Shown here: one piece after another, positions 1 through 10,687 of the stretch
Layout of the letters: each line of letters begins with the position of its first letter
Numbering within the stretch: position 1 is the stretch's first letter
Source of the DNA: Rhizobium sp. GN54
Lineage (GTDB): Bacteria > Pseudomonadota > Alphaproteobacteria > Rhizobiales > Rhizobiaceae
Length of the DNA: 64,000 nucleotides
Assembly: GCF_021026345.1 (NCBI RefSeq)
Contig: NZ_JAJNCZ010000003.1
Coordinates: forward strand, 558,001 to 622,000
Direction: 5' to 3'
Translations under genes and position numbers: made by a program
The notes under the pieces: model-generated
Databases searched by the model: none
Told to the model about the DNA's origin: nothing
The model's input: only the letters and a program-made list of their open reading frames with translations

Positions 1-242
1 GACAGCCAAGAAAAGGTCAAGGATTCAGTGCCTTAATGAGATGCGTTGCCGGAACATCCTGTGGACAGGATCGGCAGTCGCGTGACACAATGTCACTCGC
101 CGCGATTTGTCCACACCGGGTCCGATCCGGTTTCCGGCGAAATCCGTTTTGTGGAAAAGTCGGCAGTTTTCCACGAGGCGCCGCCCGAGGCCGCCGAACC
201 GGCGCTCGTGTCCCGGTCTGTCAACAGCCCACGGAGGATCAT
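1..242. other. probable right part of the chromosomal replication origin (oriC)
   Basis: This stretch before ppsR has no convincing gene but holds four DnaA-box-like 9-mers (consensus TTATCCACA): 60-68 (minus, 7/9), 107-115 TTGTCCACA (8/9), 150-158 (minus, reading TTTTCCACA, 8/9) and 167-175 TTTTCCACG (7/9). In alphaproteobacteria such as Caulobacter and Sinorhizobium, oriC lies between hemE and the gene for the pyruvate,phosphate dikinase regulatory protein, which is the gene that follows here. hemE would lie outside the left edge, so only part of the origin is seen. The family context is established knowledge; assignment of this segment is inference. No clear AT-rich unwinding element is visible inside the window. 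Confidence 0.6.
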
Positions 243-1064
243 GTGGAGAACCCGAAAAACTACTTTCACCTTCACCTGATCTCCGATTCGACCGGCGAAA
301 CGCTGATTGCGGCCGGGCGTGCCGCTGCGGCTCAGTTTCAGGCTTCACAGGCGCTGGAGCATGTCTATCCGCTCGTTCGCAACCGGAAGCAGCTGACGCC
401 GGTGCTCGACGCGATCGATGCCGCCCCCGGCATCGTCCTCTATACGATTGTCGACAGCGAGCTCTCGGCCATCATCGACCAGCGCTGTCGCGAAATGGGC
501 CTGCCTTGCGTCTCCGTGCTGGAACCCATCATCGATGTGTTCCAGTCCTACCTCGGCGCGACTTCGCGTCGGCGCGTCGGTGCCCAGCATGTGATGGATG
601 CGGAATATTTCGCCCGCATCGAGGCACTCAACTTCACCATGGACCATGATGACGGACAGCTGCCCGCCGACCTCGAGGAGGCGGACGTCATCCTCGTCGG
701 CATCAGCCGCACGTCGAAGACGCCGACGAGCATCTATCTCGCCAATCGCGGCATCAAGACGGCCAACATTCCGATCGTGCTCGGCGTGCCGCTGCCGGAG
801 CGATTGTCGCAGGTCGACAGGCCGCTCGTGGTGGGGCTGATCGCCACGACCGATCGCGTCGCCCAGGTCAGACAGAACCGGGTGCTCGGATCAGCCAGGG
901 ATTTCAAGGGAGAGGACTATACCGACCGGGCCCAGATTGCCGAAGAGTTGAAGTATGCCCGCTCGCTCTGTGCCCGCAACAACTGGCCGCTGATCGATGT
1001 CACGCGTCGGTCGATCGAGGAGACGGCTGCGGCAATTGTTGCTCTCAGGCCCAGACTTCGCTAG
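243..1064 (+). CDS. ppsR: pyruvate,phosphate dikinase / PEP synthase regulatory protein (DUF299 kinase/pyrophosphorylase)
   Basis: The product is a 273-residue bifunctional serine/threonine kinase and Pi-dependent pyrophosphorylase that switches pyruvate,phosphate dikinase or PEP synthase off and on. Seen: an N-terminal [13 protein letters not shown] segment and the P-loop-like [19 protein letters not shown] in the second half, both typical of the family. The open frame extends upstream to 36, but a GTG at 243 preceded by GGAGG at 233-237 gives exactly the usual family length, so that start is chosen; the upstream part is origin DNA. It is the first gene right of the probable oriC, the position occupied by its homologue in Caulobacter and Sinorhizobium. 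pckA at 49.4 kb belongs to the same gluconeogenic node. Confidence 0.93.
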   Translation: MENPKNYFHLHLISDSTGETLIAAGRAAAAQFQASQALEHVYPLVRNRKQLTPVLDAIDAAPGIVLYTIVDSELSAIIDQRCREMGLPCVSVLEPIIDVFQSYLGATSRRRVGAQHVMDAEYFARIEALNFTMDHDDGQLPADLEEADVILVGISRTSKTPTSIYLANRGIKTANIPIVLGVPLPERLSQVDRPLVVGLIATTDRVAQVRQNRVLGSARDFKGEDYTDRAQIAEELKYARSLCARNNWPLIDVTRRSIEETAAAIVALRPRLR

Positions 1065-1115
1065 TTCCGCAGAGTGAAAGCCGGGACCGCCCGTGATCGA
1101 GCCGACAATGAGCCC

Positions 1116-1715
1116 ATGACCCAGCCTCTGATTCTCGCATCCCAAAGCCCGTTCCGTCGCGCGTTGATGGAGAACGCCGGCCTCGCCTTCAAGGCCATTG
1201 CCGCAGAGATCGACGAGCGCGCGATCGAGGCCGAACTGGAACGGCTGTCGCCGTCCCCATCCGATGTCGCGCTTCATCTTGCCGAGGCGAAGGCCATGGC
1301 GGTCGGTGCGACCAATCCAGACTGCCTCGTCATCGGATCCGACCAGACCCTGTCTCTGGGAGACCGGGTATTTCACAAGCCCGCCGACCTCGCGGGCGCA
1401 AAGGAACATCTCACAGCCCTTTCGGGCAAGACGCATGCGCTGAACAGCGGCGTGGTGATCGTCGCGGACGGCGAGGTCAAATGGCGGCATGTGTCCACGG
1501 CGCGACTGACCATGCGACCCCTCAGCGAAGCCTTCATGGACCGGCATCTGGCGCGTGTCGGTGACAGGGTGCTGGGAAGCGTCGGCGCCTATCAGCTGGA
1601 AGGCGAGGGGATCCAGTTGTTCGAAGCGATCGACGGCGACTATTTCACGATCATCGGCCTGCCGATGCTGCCGCTCCTCGCGCAACTGAGAGCGATGGGA
1701 GCGGTCGATGCGTGA
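1116..1715 (+). CDS. maf: Maf-family nucleoside triphosphate pyrophosphatase
   Basis: A 199-residue house-cleaning pyrophosphatase that hydrolyses non-canonical or modified nucleoside triphosphates in the cytoplasm. Seen: the N-terminal substrate loop [17 protein letters not shown] (Maf SxSPRR-type motif), the central IGSDQTL, and the C-terminal [20 protein letters not shown] segment followed by GLP, which resembles the YceF branch rather than the dTTPase YhdE branch. The frame is open from 1074, but ATG 1116 gives the normal N-terminus directly ahead of the substrate loop. Its end overlaps aroE by 8 nt, so translation is probably coupled. Rhizobia usually have a second Maf elsewhere; the exact substrate cannot be read from the sequence. 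Confidence 0.9.
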   Translation: MTQPLILASQSPFRRALMENAGLAFKAIAAEIDERAIEAELERLSPSPSDVALHLAEAKAMAVGATNPDCLVIGSDQTLSLGDRVFHKPADLAGAKEHLTALSGKTHALNSGVVIVADGEVKWRHVSTARLTMRPLSEAFMDRHLARVGDRVLGSVGAYQLEGEGIQLFEAIDGDYFTIIGLPMLPLLAQLRAMGAVDA

Positions 1716-2562
1716 TTCACGTGAAACATTGGTTAACAGCGCCTTCGTCGTCGGCCATCCGATCAACCATTCGCGCTCGCCGCTGATCCACGGATACTGG
1801 CTGGACAAGCTCGGCATTGCCGGGAGCTACACGCGGCTCGACGTCGCTCCGGAGGCATTCGCCGCATTCTTCTCGGACCTGAAGAATGGCCGCTTCGTCG
1901 GCGGCAACGTGACGATCCCGCACAAGGAGACGGCCTTTCGCCTGGCGGATCGGCCGGACGAGCGCAGCCGGGAACTCGGCGCCTGCAACACCGTATGGCT
2001 GGAAGACGGCCTGGTCCATGCCACTAACACCGACGGCTATGGCTTCGTCGCCAATCTCGACGAACGCGCACCCGGTTGGGATCGCATCGATCGTGCCGTG
2101 GTGCTGGGCGCGGGCGGTGCGAGCCGGGCCGTGCTCCAGGCGTTGCGCGAGCGCGGCATCGAGGAGATCCATGTCGTCAATCGCACCGTCGGCCGTGCCC
2201 GCGAACTGGCCGATCGGTTCGGCGACAGGGTGCATGCCCATCCCGGCGAGGCCCTCGACGAAGTGATGAGCGGAGCCGCGCTCTTCGTCAACACGACCTC
2301 GCTCGGAATGGACGGAATGCCGGCACCGGAGCTCGCCTTCGATCGCCTGGCGAACGGCGCGATTGTGACCGACATCGTCTATGTCCCGCTGAAGACGCCC
2401 TTCCTGGCGCAGGCGGAACGCCATGGCCTGAAGACGGTCGACGGGCTCGGCATGCTTCTGCATCAGGCCGCACCCGGTTTCGAAAAATGGTTCGGCGCGT
2501 GGCCCAAGGTCGATGAAGACCTTCGCAATCGCATCATCGCCGATATGGAGGCGCATGAATGA
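1708..2562 (+). CDS. aroE: shikimate dehydrogenase (NADP+)
   Basis: Reduces 3-dehydroshikimate to shikimate in the chorismate pathway. The 284-residue protein has the substrate-binding N-terminal [18 protein letters not shown] with the conserved SxS motif, the catalytic Lys in NVTIPHKE, the Asp in NTDGYGF, and a Rossmann glycine loop GAGGASRAV near residue 135. The start ATG overlaps maf and the stop overlaps coaE (ATGA), placing it in the ppsR-maf-aroE-coaE-dnaQ run. Oddity: codons 3-7 contain a parS-like palindrome (1713-1728), so the 5' end of the gene may be under a second, non-coding constraint. Confidence 0.97.
   Translation: MRDSRETLVNSAFVVGHPINHSRSPLIHGYWLDKLGIAGSYTRLDVAPEAFAAFFSDLKNGRFVGGNVTIPHKETAFRLADRPDERSRELGACNTVWLEDGLVHATNTDGYGFVANLDERAPGWDRIDRAVVLGAGGASRAVLQALRERGIEEIHVVNRTVGRARELADRFGDRVHAHPGEALDEVMSGAALFVNTTSLGMDGMPAPELAFDRLANGAIVTDIVYVPLKTPFLAQAERHGLKTVDGLGMLLHQAAPGFEKWFGAWPKVDEDLRNRIIADMEAHE
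1713..1728. promoter_or_regulatory. parS-like centromere site inside the 5' end of aroE
   Basis: TGATTCACGTGAAACA matches the widespread bacterial parS consensus TGTTTCACGTGAAACA at 15 of 16 positions. It lies 1.7 kb from the left edge, next to the probable oriC. A second site sharing the same 15-mer lies at 51007-51022. ParB-parS function is inferred from the motif alone. Confidence 0.6.
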
Positions 2563-3158
2563 TCATCCTCGGCCTTACCGGCTCGATCGGAACCGGAAAG
2601 TCGACGACCGCCGGCATGTTCCGCGAACTCGGCGTGCCGGTGCATGATTCCGATGCGACGGTCCATGCGCTCTATGGGGGCGAGGCCGTCGGCCCCGTCG
2701 GCGAGGCGTTCCCGGCCGTCGTCAGCGACGGCGTCGTAGACCGAAAGGCCCTCGCGGCAGAGCTTGCGGCCCGGCCGGACGGCTTTTCCCGGCTGGAGGC
2801 CATCATTCACCCACTGGTTCGCCTCAAGGAAGCGGAATTCCTCCTAAAGCAGAGGACGGCCGGGGCGCTCCTTGTCGTACTCGATATCCCGTTGCTGTTC
2901 GAAACCGGCGCCGACGAGCGTGTCGACAAGGTGCTGGTCGTGACCTGCGAACCGGAAACGCAGCGCCGGCGCGTACTCGCCCGGCCAGGGATGACGGAGG
3001 AGAAGTTCGCGATGCTGATGGCAAGGCAGATGCCGGACGTGCAGAAGCGGCAGCGTGCGGATTTTGTGGTCAAGACCGACAACGGTCTTGAAGACGCACG
3101 CAAACAGGTGAAACTCATCGTCGACATCCTGAAGGGGGAAAGCGGCGCCCATGCGTGA
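2559..3158 (+). CDS. coaE: dephospho-CoA kinase
   Basis: Catalyses the last step of coenzyme A synthesis, phosphorylation of the 3'-hydroxyl of dephospho-CoA. The 199-residue P-loop kinase shows [11 protein letters not shown] at residues 5-15, [21 protein letters not shown] and the lid-region [21 protein letters not shown]. The start overlaps the aroE stop by 4 nt and the end overlaps dnaQ by 8 nt. The first enzyme of CoA synthesis, coaA, is at 52.8 kb in this window but in a different operon. Confidence 0.97.
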   Translation: MIILGLTGSIGTGKSTTAGMFRELGVPVHDSDATVHALYGGEAVGPVGEAFPAVVSDGVVDRKALAAELAARPDGFSRLEAIIHPLVRLKEAEFLLKQRTAGALLVVLDIPLLFETGADERVDKVLVVTCEPETQRRRVLARPGMTEEKFAMLMARQMPDVQKRQRADFVVKTDNGLEDARKQVKLIVDILKGESGAHA

Positions 3159-3873
3159 AATCATCTTCGATACGGAAACGACCGGCCTGGACAACCGCGC
3201 CGATCGGATCATCGAAATCGGCGGCGTCGAACTCGACAATCACTTTCCCACCGGCCGGACCTTCCATGTCTATGTCAATCCGGGCGACAGAAAGGTCCAC
3301 CCGGACGCGCTCGCGATCCACGGTATCACCGACGATTTCCTGAAGGACAAGCCGCTCTTCTCCGGCATCGTCGCGGAATTGCAGGACTTCTTCGGCGATG
3401 CCCGCTGGGTCGCGCACAATGCGACCTTCGACATGGGCTTCATCAATGCCGAGTTCGAGCGCCTCGGCATTCCGCCGGTGCCGGGCGATCGCGTGACCGA
3501 CACGCTGGCTTTGGCGCGTCGCAAGCATCCGATGGGGCCGAACTCGCTGGACGCGCTCTGCCGGCGCTACGGCATCGACAATTCCCATCGCTCCAAGCAC
3601 GGCGCGCTTCTCGACTCCGAGCTTCTCGCCGAGGTCTATATCGAGATGATCGGCGGCCGCCAGGCCGCGCTCGGCCTTGCGGTGGCCGAACGGCGGGAGC
3701 GGCTGGACCAGGCGGACGGCGAAGAGATCGTCCTGCCGATCGCCGAACGTCCGCGTCCTCTGCCTAGCCGCCTGAGCGACGTCGATCTGGCGGCGCATGC
3801 GGCGATGGTGGAAAAGATGGGCGACAAGGCGATCTGGCTGAAATACCCGAAGCCTTCGGGCGACGAGGAATAA
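3151..3873 (+). CDS. dnaQ: DNA polymerase III epsilon subunit (3'-5' proofreading exonuclease)
   Basis: Proofreading subunit of the replicative polymerase, 240 residues. Exo motifs of the DEDDh class are visible: FDTETTGLD (Exo I, residues 5-13), HNATFDMGF (Exo II, near residue 90) and the SKHGALLDSELLAEVY segment (Exo III with catalytic His and Asp, near residue 150). The C-terminal tail, from about residue 180, is the linker that carries the alpha-subunit contact in E. coli; here it is charged and rich in Arg and Glu. It is the last gene of the plus-strand run, and a hairpin at 3887-3907 separates it from convergent secB. An association with oriC-proximal genes is common in alphaproteobacteria. 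Confidence 0.96.
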   Translation: MREIIFDTETTGLDNRADRIIEIGGVELDNHFPTGRTFHVYVNPGDRKVHPDALAIHGITDDFLKDKPLFSGIVAELQDFFGDARWVAHNATFDMGFINAEFERLGIPPVPGDRVTDTLALARRKHPMGPNSLDALCRRYGIDNSHRSKHGALLDSELLAEVYIEMIGGRQAALGLAVAERRERLDQADGEEIVLPIAERPRPLPSRLSDVDLAAHAAMVEKMGDKAIWLKYPKPSGDEE

Positions 3874-3882
3874 CCCCGAACG

Positions 3883-3908
3883 CAAAACGCCCGGCGATGC
3901 CGGGCGTT
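3883..3908 (-). terminator. rho-independent terminator of secB
   Basis: Arms ACGCCCGGC (3887-3895) and GCCGGGCGT (3899-3907) form a 9-bp stem with a 3-nt loop. On the minus strand it is followed by TTTT (3884-3887), fitting termination of secB; the plus side lacks a T run, so for dnaQ it would be a weaker, hairpin-only end. Confidence 0.8.
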
Positions 3909-3931
3909 CTCGACTGGATCGAACGGATCGA

Positions 3932-4417
3932 TCAGTTCGTGTTGCTTGCGACCTTGGCCTTGAGCTGTTCTTCGGCCATGCGCTGCTGGAACATCTGCGC
4001 AAAATCGATCGGGTCGATCATCAGCGGCGGGAAACCGCCATTGCGGGTGGCATCGGCAATGATCTGGCGGGCGAAGGGGAACAGCAGGCGCGGGCACTCG
4101 ATGAAGAGGACCGGCAGCATGTGCTCCTGCGGGAAGCCCACGATCCGGAACACGCCGCCATAGGCGAGTTCGGCGTTGAACAGGACCTTGCTGTCGTCCT
4201 TGGCTTCGGCGGTGAGCGACAGCACCACGTCGAACTCGGTCTCCGACAGGGGGTTCGCGTTCACATTGACGTTGATGTTGATCGAGGGAGCCTTGTCGCG
4301 CGCCTGCAGCGAGCGCGGAGCGCCCGGGTTTTCAAAGGAAAGGTCCTTCACATACTGCGCCAGGATATTGATGGACGGGCTGGCCGCGCTGTTGGCGGAT
4401 GCATTGTCGGTTGCCAT
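3932..4417 (-). CDS. secB: protein-export chaperone SecB
   Basis: Cytoplasmic tetrameric chaperone that holds preproteins unfolded and passes them to SecA. The 161-residue product begins [18 protein letters not shown] and continues with the SecB core ([17 protein letters not shown], then a Val/Asn-rich beta strand, [17 protein letters not shown] and [29 protein letters not shown]). The start at 4417 follows GAGGAAAG. The C-terminal tail carries the acidic-poor, Gln/Lys-rich alphaproteobacterial ending. It is transcribed alone, convergent to dnaQ, with a good terminator. The position next to dnaQ and fxsA is the usual rhizobial arrangement. Confidence 0.97.
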   Translation of the reverse strand: MATDNASANSAASPSINILAQYVKDLSFENPGAPRSLQARDKAPSININVNVNANPLSETEFDVVLSLTAEAKDDSKVLFNAELAYGGVFRIVGFPQEHMLPVLFIECPRLLFPFARQIIADATRNGGFPPLMIDPIDFAQMFQQRMAEEQLKAKVASNTN

Positions 4418-4508
4418 GGGTCTTTCCTCGGGGACATAAAATCGTGGCAGCCATCTAGCATTTCGCCGGGGGGCGCACAACCCTGCGGCCCGAGCGCCGC
4501 CGAAGGGC

Positions 4509-4979
4509 TCAATGCGGCTCGTCGCGCCTGTAGTCATCCGAATCGAGGTCGATCGTTCTCGGTTTTGCGGGCCGTGGTTCTGGTCCAGGGTCGTGCGGCT
4601 GCGCGGCGCCATCCACGTTGACGACGACGACGCGGGAGGCGAGGTGCCCGGCGATGAGGCGGCGGCAGAACGGTACCAGCAGGAAGAGGCCGATCACGTC
4701 GGTAACGAACCCGGGAATGATGAGAAGCAACCCTGCGAGCAGGACCAGGGCGGTCCCGAAGAAGCGTTCGGCGGGCATGTCGCGTGGCAGATCGCGCCGT
4801 CTGAGCCTGCTGAGTGCCTTGAACCCCTGCCGGCGCAGCACGATCATGCCGACGACCATGGAAGCGACGACCAGCAGCAGCGTATAGCCGATGCCGATAT
4901 GCCGCCCGACGAAGACGAAGCCCGCAATCTCGAGAAGTGGAAGCAAAAGCAGCAGGATGGCTATGATCGATCGGGTCAT
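4509..4979 (-). CDS. fxsA: FxsA family membrane protein
   Basis: A 156-residue cytoplasmic membrane protein. Seen: an N-terminal hydrophobic segment ([21 protein letters not shown]), a second pair of hydrophobic stretches ([23 protein letters not shown] and [28 protein letters not shown]), then a charged cytoplasmic tail rich in Arg, Pro and Asp. The pattern matches FxsA, named in E. coli for suppression of F-exclusion of phage T7; its housekeeping role is unknown. It lies upstream of secB on the same strand with a 91-nt gap and diverges from the Tim44-like gene. Confidence 0.9.
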   Translation of the reverse strand: MTRSIIAILLLLLPLLEIAGFVFVGRHIGIGYTLLLVVASMVVGMIVLRRQGFKALSRLRRRDLPRDMPAERFFGTALVLLAGLLLIIPGFVTDVIGLFLLVPFCRRLIAGHLASRVVVVNVDGAAQPHDPGPEPRPAKPRTIDLDSDDYRRDEPH

Positions 4980-5052
4980 CTTCTCTGGCCTGGTCTCCTG
5001 CGTCGGGGATATTCGGCAGCCTTTGTCCCCGTACGGCAGGTCGCGGTCAAGG

Positions 5053-5067
5053 TTAAGTGATGCTTAT
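5053..5067. promoter_or_regulatory. candidate CtrA half-consensus site
   Basis: TTAA-N7-TTAT (TTAA at 5053-5056, TTAT at 5064-5067) differs by one base from the CtrA consensus TTAA-N7-TTAA. It sits in the 183-bp divergent region between fxsA and the Tim44-like gene. One near-match in 64 kb is weak evidence; it is noted because divL, a CtrA-pathway gene, lies in the same window. Confidence 0.25.
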
Positions 5068-5162
5068 TCGTACAATCGCCGTTCGCTTCGATTTGAAGAA
5101 TGAGCTTTTGCGGATTATATGGGGGTCAACTCAGAAAAGATGAACGGCGGTTCCGGATCGAT

Positions 5163-5867
5163 ATGGGCTCATTCGACTTTGTGACAATTTTCTTCCTCGT
5201 GGCGGCGGTGGTGATATTCCTGCAACTGCGCAATGTACTCGGCCGGCGTACGGGGAATGAAAAACCGCCGTTCGATCCCTACTCACGCCGCGATTCTGCC
5301 GACCCCGCCGCCGCTCCCGAGCGCGGCAAGGTGGTCACGCTGCCGCGCCGGGATGGAACCGAAGGCGAAGAGGGAACCTATGCCAGCGTCGATGCCTTCG
5401 CCGCCGCCGGAACGCCTCTCAACGAATCGCTTCGCCGCGTGGTGGACGGAGATCCGTCCTTCAACCCGAAGGAATTCATCAACGGCGCCAAGCTCGCTTA
5501 CGAGATGATCGTCGTGGCCTTTGCCGATGGCGACCGCAAGACACTGAAGAACCTCCTCTCCCGCGAGGTCTATGAAGGCTTCGACGCTGCCATCGCCGAT
5601 CGCGAGGCCAAGGGCGAGGTCGTCAAATCCAATTTCGTCGGCATCGAGAAGGCGGACATCGTATCAGCCGAAGTCAAGGACAACGAGGTCAATGTCACGG
5701 TGCGCATCATCAGCCAGCTGATCTCGGCGACCTACGACAAGGCGGGCAAGCTGACCGATGGCGATGCGGACACGGTCGCCGAGGTCAACGACCTCTGGAC
5801 CTTCGCCCGAGACATCCGCTCGCGCGATCCGAACTGGAAGCTGATCGCCACCGAATCCGAAGGCTGA
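5163..5867 (+). CDS. Tim44-like (TimA) membrane-anchored adaptor protein
   Basis: A 234-residue protein with one N-terminal membrane segment (FDFVTIFFLVAAVVIFLQLRNVLG, residues 4-27), a low-complexity linker with many charged residues, and a C-terminal Tim44/Bam45-type domain (FINGAKLAYEMIVVAFADGDRKTLKNLLSREVYEGF onward, ending WKLIATESEG). Mitochondrial Tim44 tethers Hsp70 to the protein import channel; in alphaproteobacteria the homologue is thought to be an inner-membrane adaptor facing the cytoplasm or periplasm. An in-frame ATG lies at 5100, but ATG 5163 starts just before the membrane anchor and is preferred. The partner is not known from the sequence. mltA follows after 11 nt. Confidence 0.88.
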   Translation: MGSFDFVTIFFLVAAVVIFLQLRNVLGRRTGNEKPPFDPYSRRDSADPAAAPERGKVVTLPRRDGTEGEEGTYASVDAFAAAGTPLNESLRRVVDGDPSFNPKEFINGAKLAYEMIVVAFADGDRKTLKNLLSREVYEGFDAAIADREAKGEVVKSNFVGIEKADIVSAEVKDNEVNVTVRIISQLISATYDKAGKLTDGDADTVAEVNDLWTFARDIRSRDPNWKLIATESEG

Positions 5868-5878
5868 TCGGCTGAGCC

Positions 5879-6994
5879 ATGGAATTCCGTCTGAAACCGG
5901 TCGCCTTCTCTGCCCTGCCCGGATGGACGGAAGACGACCCGACGGCGATTCTCGGGGCAATGGCGAGCTGTCGCGACCATATCGCGGGAAAAAAGCCCTA
6001 TCGCACCGGTTCGCTGGGTATCGCTGCGGCGGAGCTGTTGCCGGCGCTCGCGGCAGCGGCCGAGGCGGCCCCGGCGGACGCCGGGCAGGCGCGTGCCTAT
6101 TTCGAGCAGTGGTTCCAGCCGTTCCTGATCGAGAGGACGGACGGCCAGCAGGGCTTCGTCACCGCCTACTACGAGCCGGAGGTCGAGGTGCAGGCCGAGC
6201 CGGACGAGGCGTTCCGGTTTCCCTTCTATCTGCGCCCGGATGACCTCGTCGAGGTCGACGACGGCAATCGCCCGCCCGGGCTCGATCCCTATTTCGCCTT
6301 TGCGCGCCTGCGGGAGGGGAGGGTCGAGGAATATCCGGATCGCAAGGCGATCGAGCAGGGCCTGCTCGAAGGTCGCGGGCTCGAGATCGCCTATGCGCGC
6401 TCCAGGGTGGATGTCTTTTTCATTCACGTGCAAGGCGCAGCCCGCCTGCTCTATCCGGACGGAACGAGCCGGCGCATCACCTATGCGGCCAAGACCGGGC
6501 ACCGCTTCTCGCCGATCGGCAAGCTTCTGATCGAGCGTGGCGAAATCGATGCGGCGACCGTGTCCATGGCCTCGATCAGGGACTGGCTCGCCCGGCACCC
6601 GGAGCAGGTGGACGATGTGCTCTGGCACAACCGCTCCTTCATCTTCTTCCGCGATGCGCCGGTCGAGGACCTGCATTTCGGCCCGGTTGCCGCCGCCAAG
6701 GTGCCGATCGTCGCCGGGCGTTCGCTGGCGGTCGACCGTCTAATCCACACCTTCGCCACGCCGTTCTTCATCCGCAGCGAAAGCCTGACGCATCTGGACG
6801 GCGGCAGGCCGCTCGCCCGGACCATGCTGGCGCTCGACACCGGGTCGGCGATCGTCGGCCCCGCGCGCGGCGACATCTTCACCGGTTCGGGCGATGTCGC
6901 CGGCTCGCTTGCCGGCAATGTCCGCAACGCGGCGGATTTCTACATTTTCGTTCCCAGGTCGATCGCCGCGAGATTTGGCCATGGCGAAGGATAA
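5879..6994 (+). CDS. mltA: MltA-type membrane-bound lytic murein transglycosylase A
   Basis: Cleaves peptidoglycan between MurNAc and GlcNAc with 1,6-anhydro bond formation. The 371-residue protein has the MltA domain (FVTAYYEPEVEVQAEPDEAF near residue 95, FIHVQGAARLLYPDG near residue 180) and the C-terminal 3D domain with the conserved Asp residues in LALDTGSAIVGPARGDIFTGSG. Oddity: the N-terminus (MEFRLKPVAFSALPGWTEDD) has no signal peptide or lipobox, and the preceding gene ends only 11 nt upstream, so no longer form is possible. Export by another route, or a mis-adapted anchor, has to be assumed. The gene overlaps the following Smr gene by 14 nt. Confidence 0.93.
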   Translation: MEFRLKPVAFSALPGWTEDDPTAILGAMASCRDHIAGKKPYRTGSLGIAAAELLPALAAAAEAAPADAGQARAYFEQWFQPFLIERTDGQQGFVTAYYEPEVEVQAEPDEAFRFPFYLRPDDLVEVDDGNRPPGLDPYFAFARLREGRVEEYPDRKAIEQGLLEGRGLEIAYARSRVDVFFIHVQGAARLLYPDGTSRRITYAAKTGHRFSPIGKLLIERGEIDAATVSMASIRDWLARHPEQVDDVLWHNRSFIFFRDAPVEDLHFGPVAAAKVPIVAGRSLAVDRLIHTFATPFFIRSESLTHLDGGRPLARTMLALDTGSAIVGPARGDIFTGSGDVAGSLAGNVRNAADFYIFVPRSIAARFGHGEG

Positions 6995-7550
6995 GCCTCT
7001 CAGCAGCGAGGACCGGATCCTCTGGGGCAAGGTCGCCAGGAGCGCGAAACCGCTTCCCGGCCGCATGCGGGATCTCGAAATGCTGGAGGCGACCTTCCTG
7101 CCCGCTCTGGACACGGCTTCGCCGGCTGGCGAACGGCCGGCCTCGAGGAAGGCTCTGGCCGAGGAGGCGGGAATCCGGATAACGAACGCCCGTGAGAGCG
7201 AGAAGAGGCACTATCCCCTCGAACGGCCGGTCAAGCGCAAGCTGGCAAAGGGGCACCTGGCGCTCGAGGCACGCGTTGACCTGCACGGTATGATCCAGAG
7301 CGAGGCGCACGGGTTCCTGTTGAGTTTCCTGATGCAGGCGCACATGCGCGGCCTGCGCCATGTGCTGGTGATTACCGGAAAGGGTGCCTCCATCGGCAGC
7401 GACGGCGCTCTGAAGCGGGCGGTGCCGCTGTGGTTCTCGCTGCCGGAATTTCGTCCGCTGATCTCGTCCTACGAGACGGCTGCCCGCAACCACGGTGGCG
7501 AAGGCGCGCTCTATGTGCGGCTGGCGCGGGTGAAGGGAGAGCGCGAATGA
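6981..7550 (+). CDS. Smr/MutS2 C-terminal domain protein
   Basis: A 189-residue protein with a C-terminal Smr domain: LEARVDLHGMIQSEAHGFLLSFL followed by HVLVITGKGAS and the terminal strand. The DLHG and TGKG motifs are the hallmarks of the Smr fold, which in characterised members nicks DNA or RNA. The N-terminal 80 residues are charged and probably flexible. In-frame ATG codons exist upstream within mltA, but ATG 6981 gives the usual start MAKDKPLSSEDRILWGKV. The stop overlaps the XRE gene start (ATGA). The nucleic-acid substrate is unknown. Confidence 0.92.
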   Translation: MAKDKPLSSEDRILWGKVARSAKPLPGRMRDLEMLEATFLPALDTASPAGERPASRKALAEEAGIRITNARESEKRHYPLERPVKRKLAKGHLALEARVDLHGMIQSEAHGFLLSFLMQAHMRGLRHVLVITGKGASIGSDGALKRAVPLWFSLPEFRPLISSYETAARNHGGEGALYVRLARVKGERE

Positions 7551-7927
7551 CCACACCCTTCGGCATGGCGGTACGCCACCTTCGGTCGAGGAAGGGCGTT
7601 TCGCAAAAGGAGATGGCGGCGGCCTTGGGCGTCTCGCCAGCTTATCTCTCGGCTTTGGAGCACGGCCGGCGCGGCACGCCGAGTTTCGACTTCCTGCAGA
7701 GGGTTGCGGGCTACTTCAACATCATCTGGGACGAGGCGGAGGAGCTGTTCCGGATCGCGCGGATTTCCGACCCCCGCATCACCGTCGATACCGCCGGCCT
7801 GCCGCCCGAATATACCGCTTTCGCCAACCGGCTTTCCGTCGAGATTCGCAATCTGCCGCCGGCAACGATCAGGCGCCTGGCGGGCATTCTGGAAAAGGCT
7901 TGCAATTCGCGGGCTAAATCGACGTGA
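7547..7927 (+). CDS. XRE-family helix-turn-helix transcriptional regulator
   Basis: A 126-residue single-domain regulator. The HTH occupies about residues 5-62: FGMAVRHLRSRKGVSQKEMAAALGVSPAYLSALEHGRRGTPSFDFLQRVAGYF, a textbook Cro/C1 motif with the recognition helix at SPAYLSALEHG. The rest is a helical tail (dimerisation, inferred). Translation is coupled to the Smr gene by ATGA. It precedes gyrB by 132 nt in the same direction; whether it controls gyrB or its own operon is unknown. Confidence 0.93.
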   Translation: MTTPFGMAVRHLRSRKGVSQKEMAAALGVSPAYLSALEHGRRGTPSFDFLQRVAGYFNIIWDEAEELFRIARISDPRITVDTAGLPPEYTAFANRLSVEIRNLPPATIRRLAGILEKACNSRAKST

Positions 7928-8014
7928 TCCCCCGATTTCTGCCGCTATTGGCGGCCACATCGTTTGGAAAACCGGGCCTGAATCCCTATATTCATGGGTC
8001 TGGAAGGTCGGTGA

Positions 8015-10492
<2,478 letters not shown>

Positions 10493-10542
10493 CGCCTTGT
10501 CTACGCGCGTGAAGGCGGGCCGAGAATCCGGATAAGAAAGCG

Positions 10543-10571
10543 AACCCCGTGCCTTCCGGCGCGGGGTTTTT
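10543..10571 (+). terminator. rho-independent terminator of gyrB
   Basis: Arms AACCCCG (10543-10549) and CGGGGTT (10562-10568), with further GC pairing toward the loop, are followed by a run of five T (10567-10571). It lies 51 nt after the gyrB stop. Confidence 0.85.
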
Positions 10572-10687
10572 CGATGGCGGAAGTCGTCGGGACGGGTCAA
10601 TATGCGCCGAAACGGCAGCGTATGAGACGCGAGCATACGGGGGCCGGATTGCAGCGCAGTCTTGAATATAGGAGACAGGAGCACGTC

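Noticed and set aside
6419-6434. third TCACGTG-centred parS-like match in mltA
   Set aside because: Only 11 of 16 positions agree with parS, near what is expected for the core hexamer alone.
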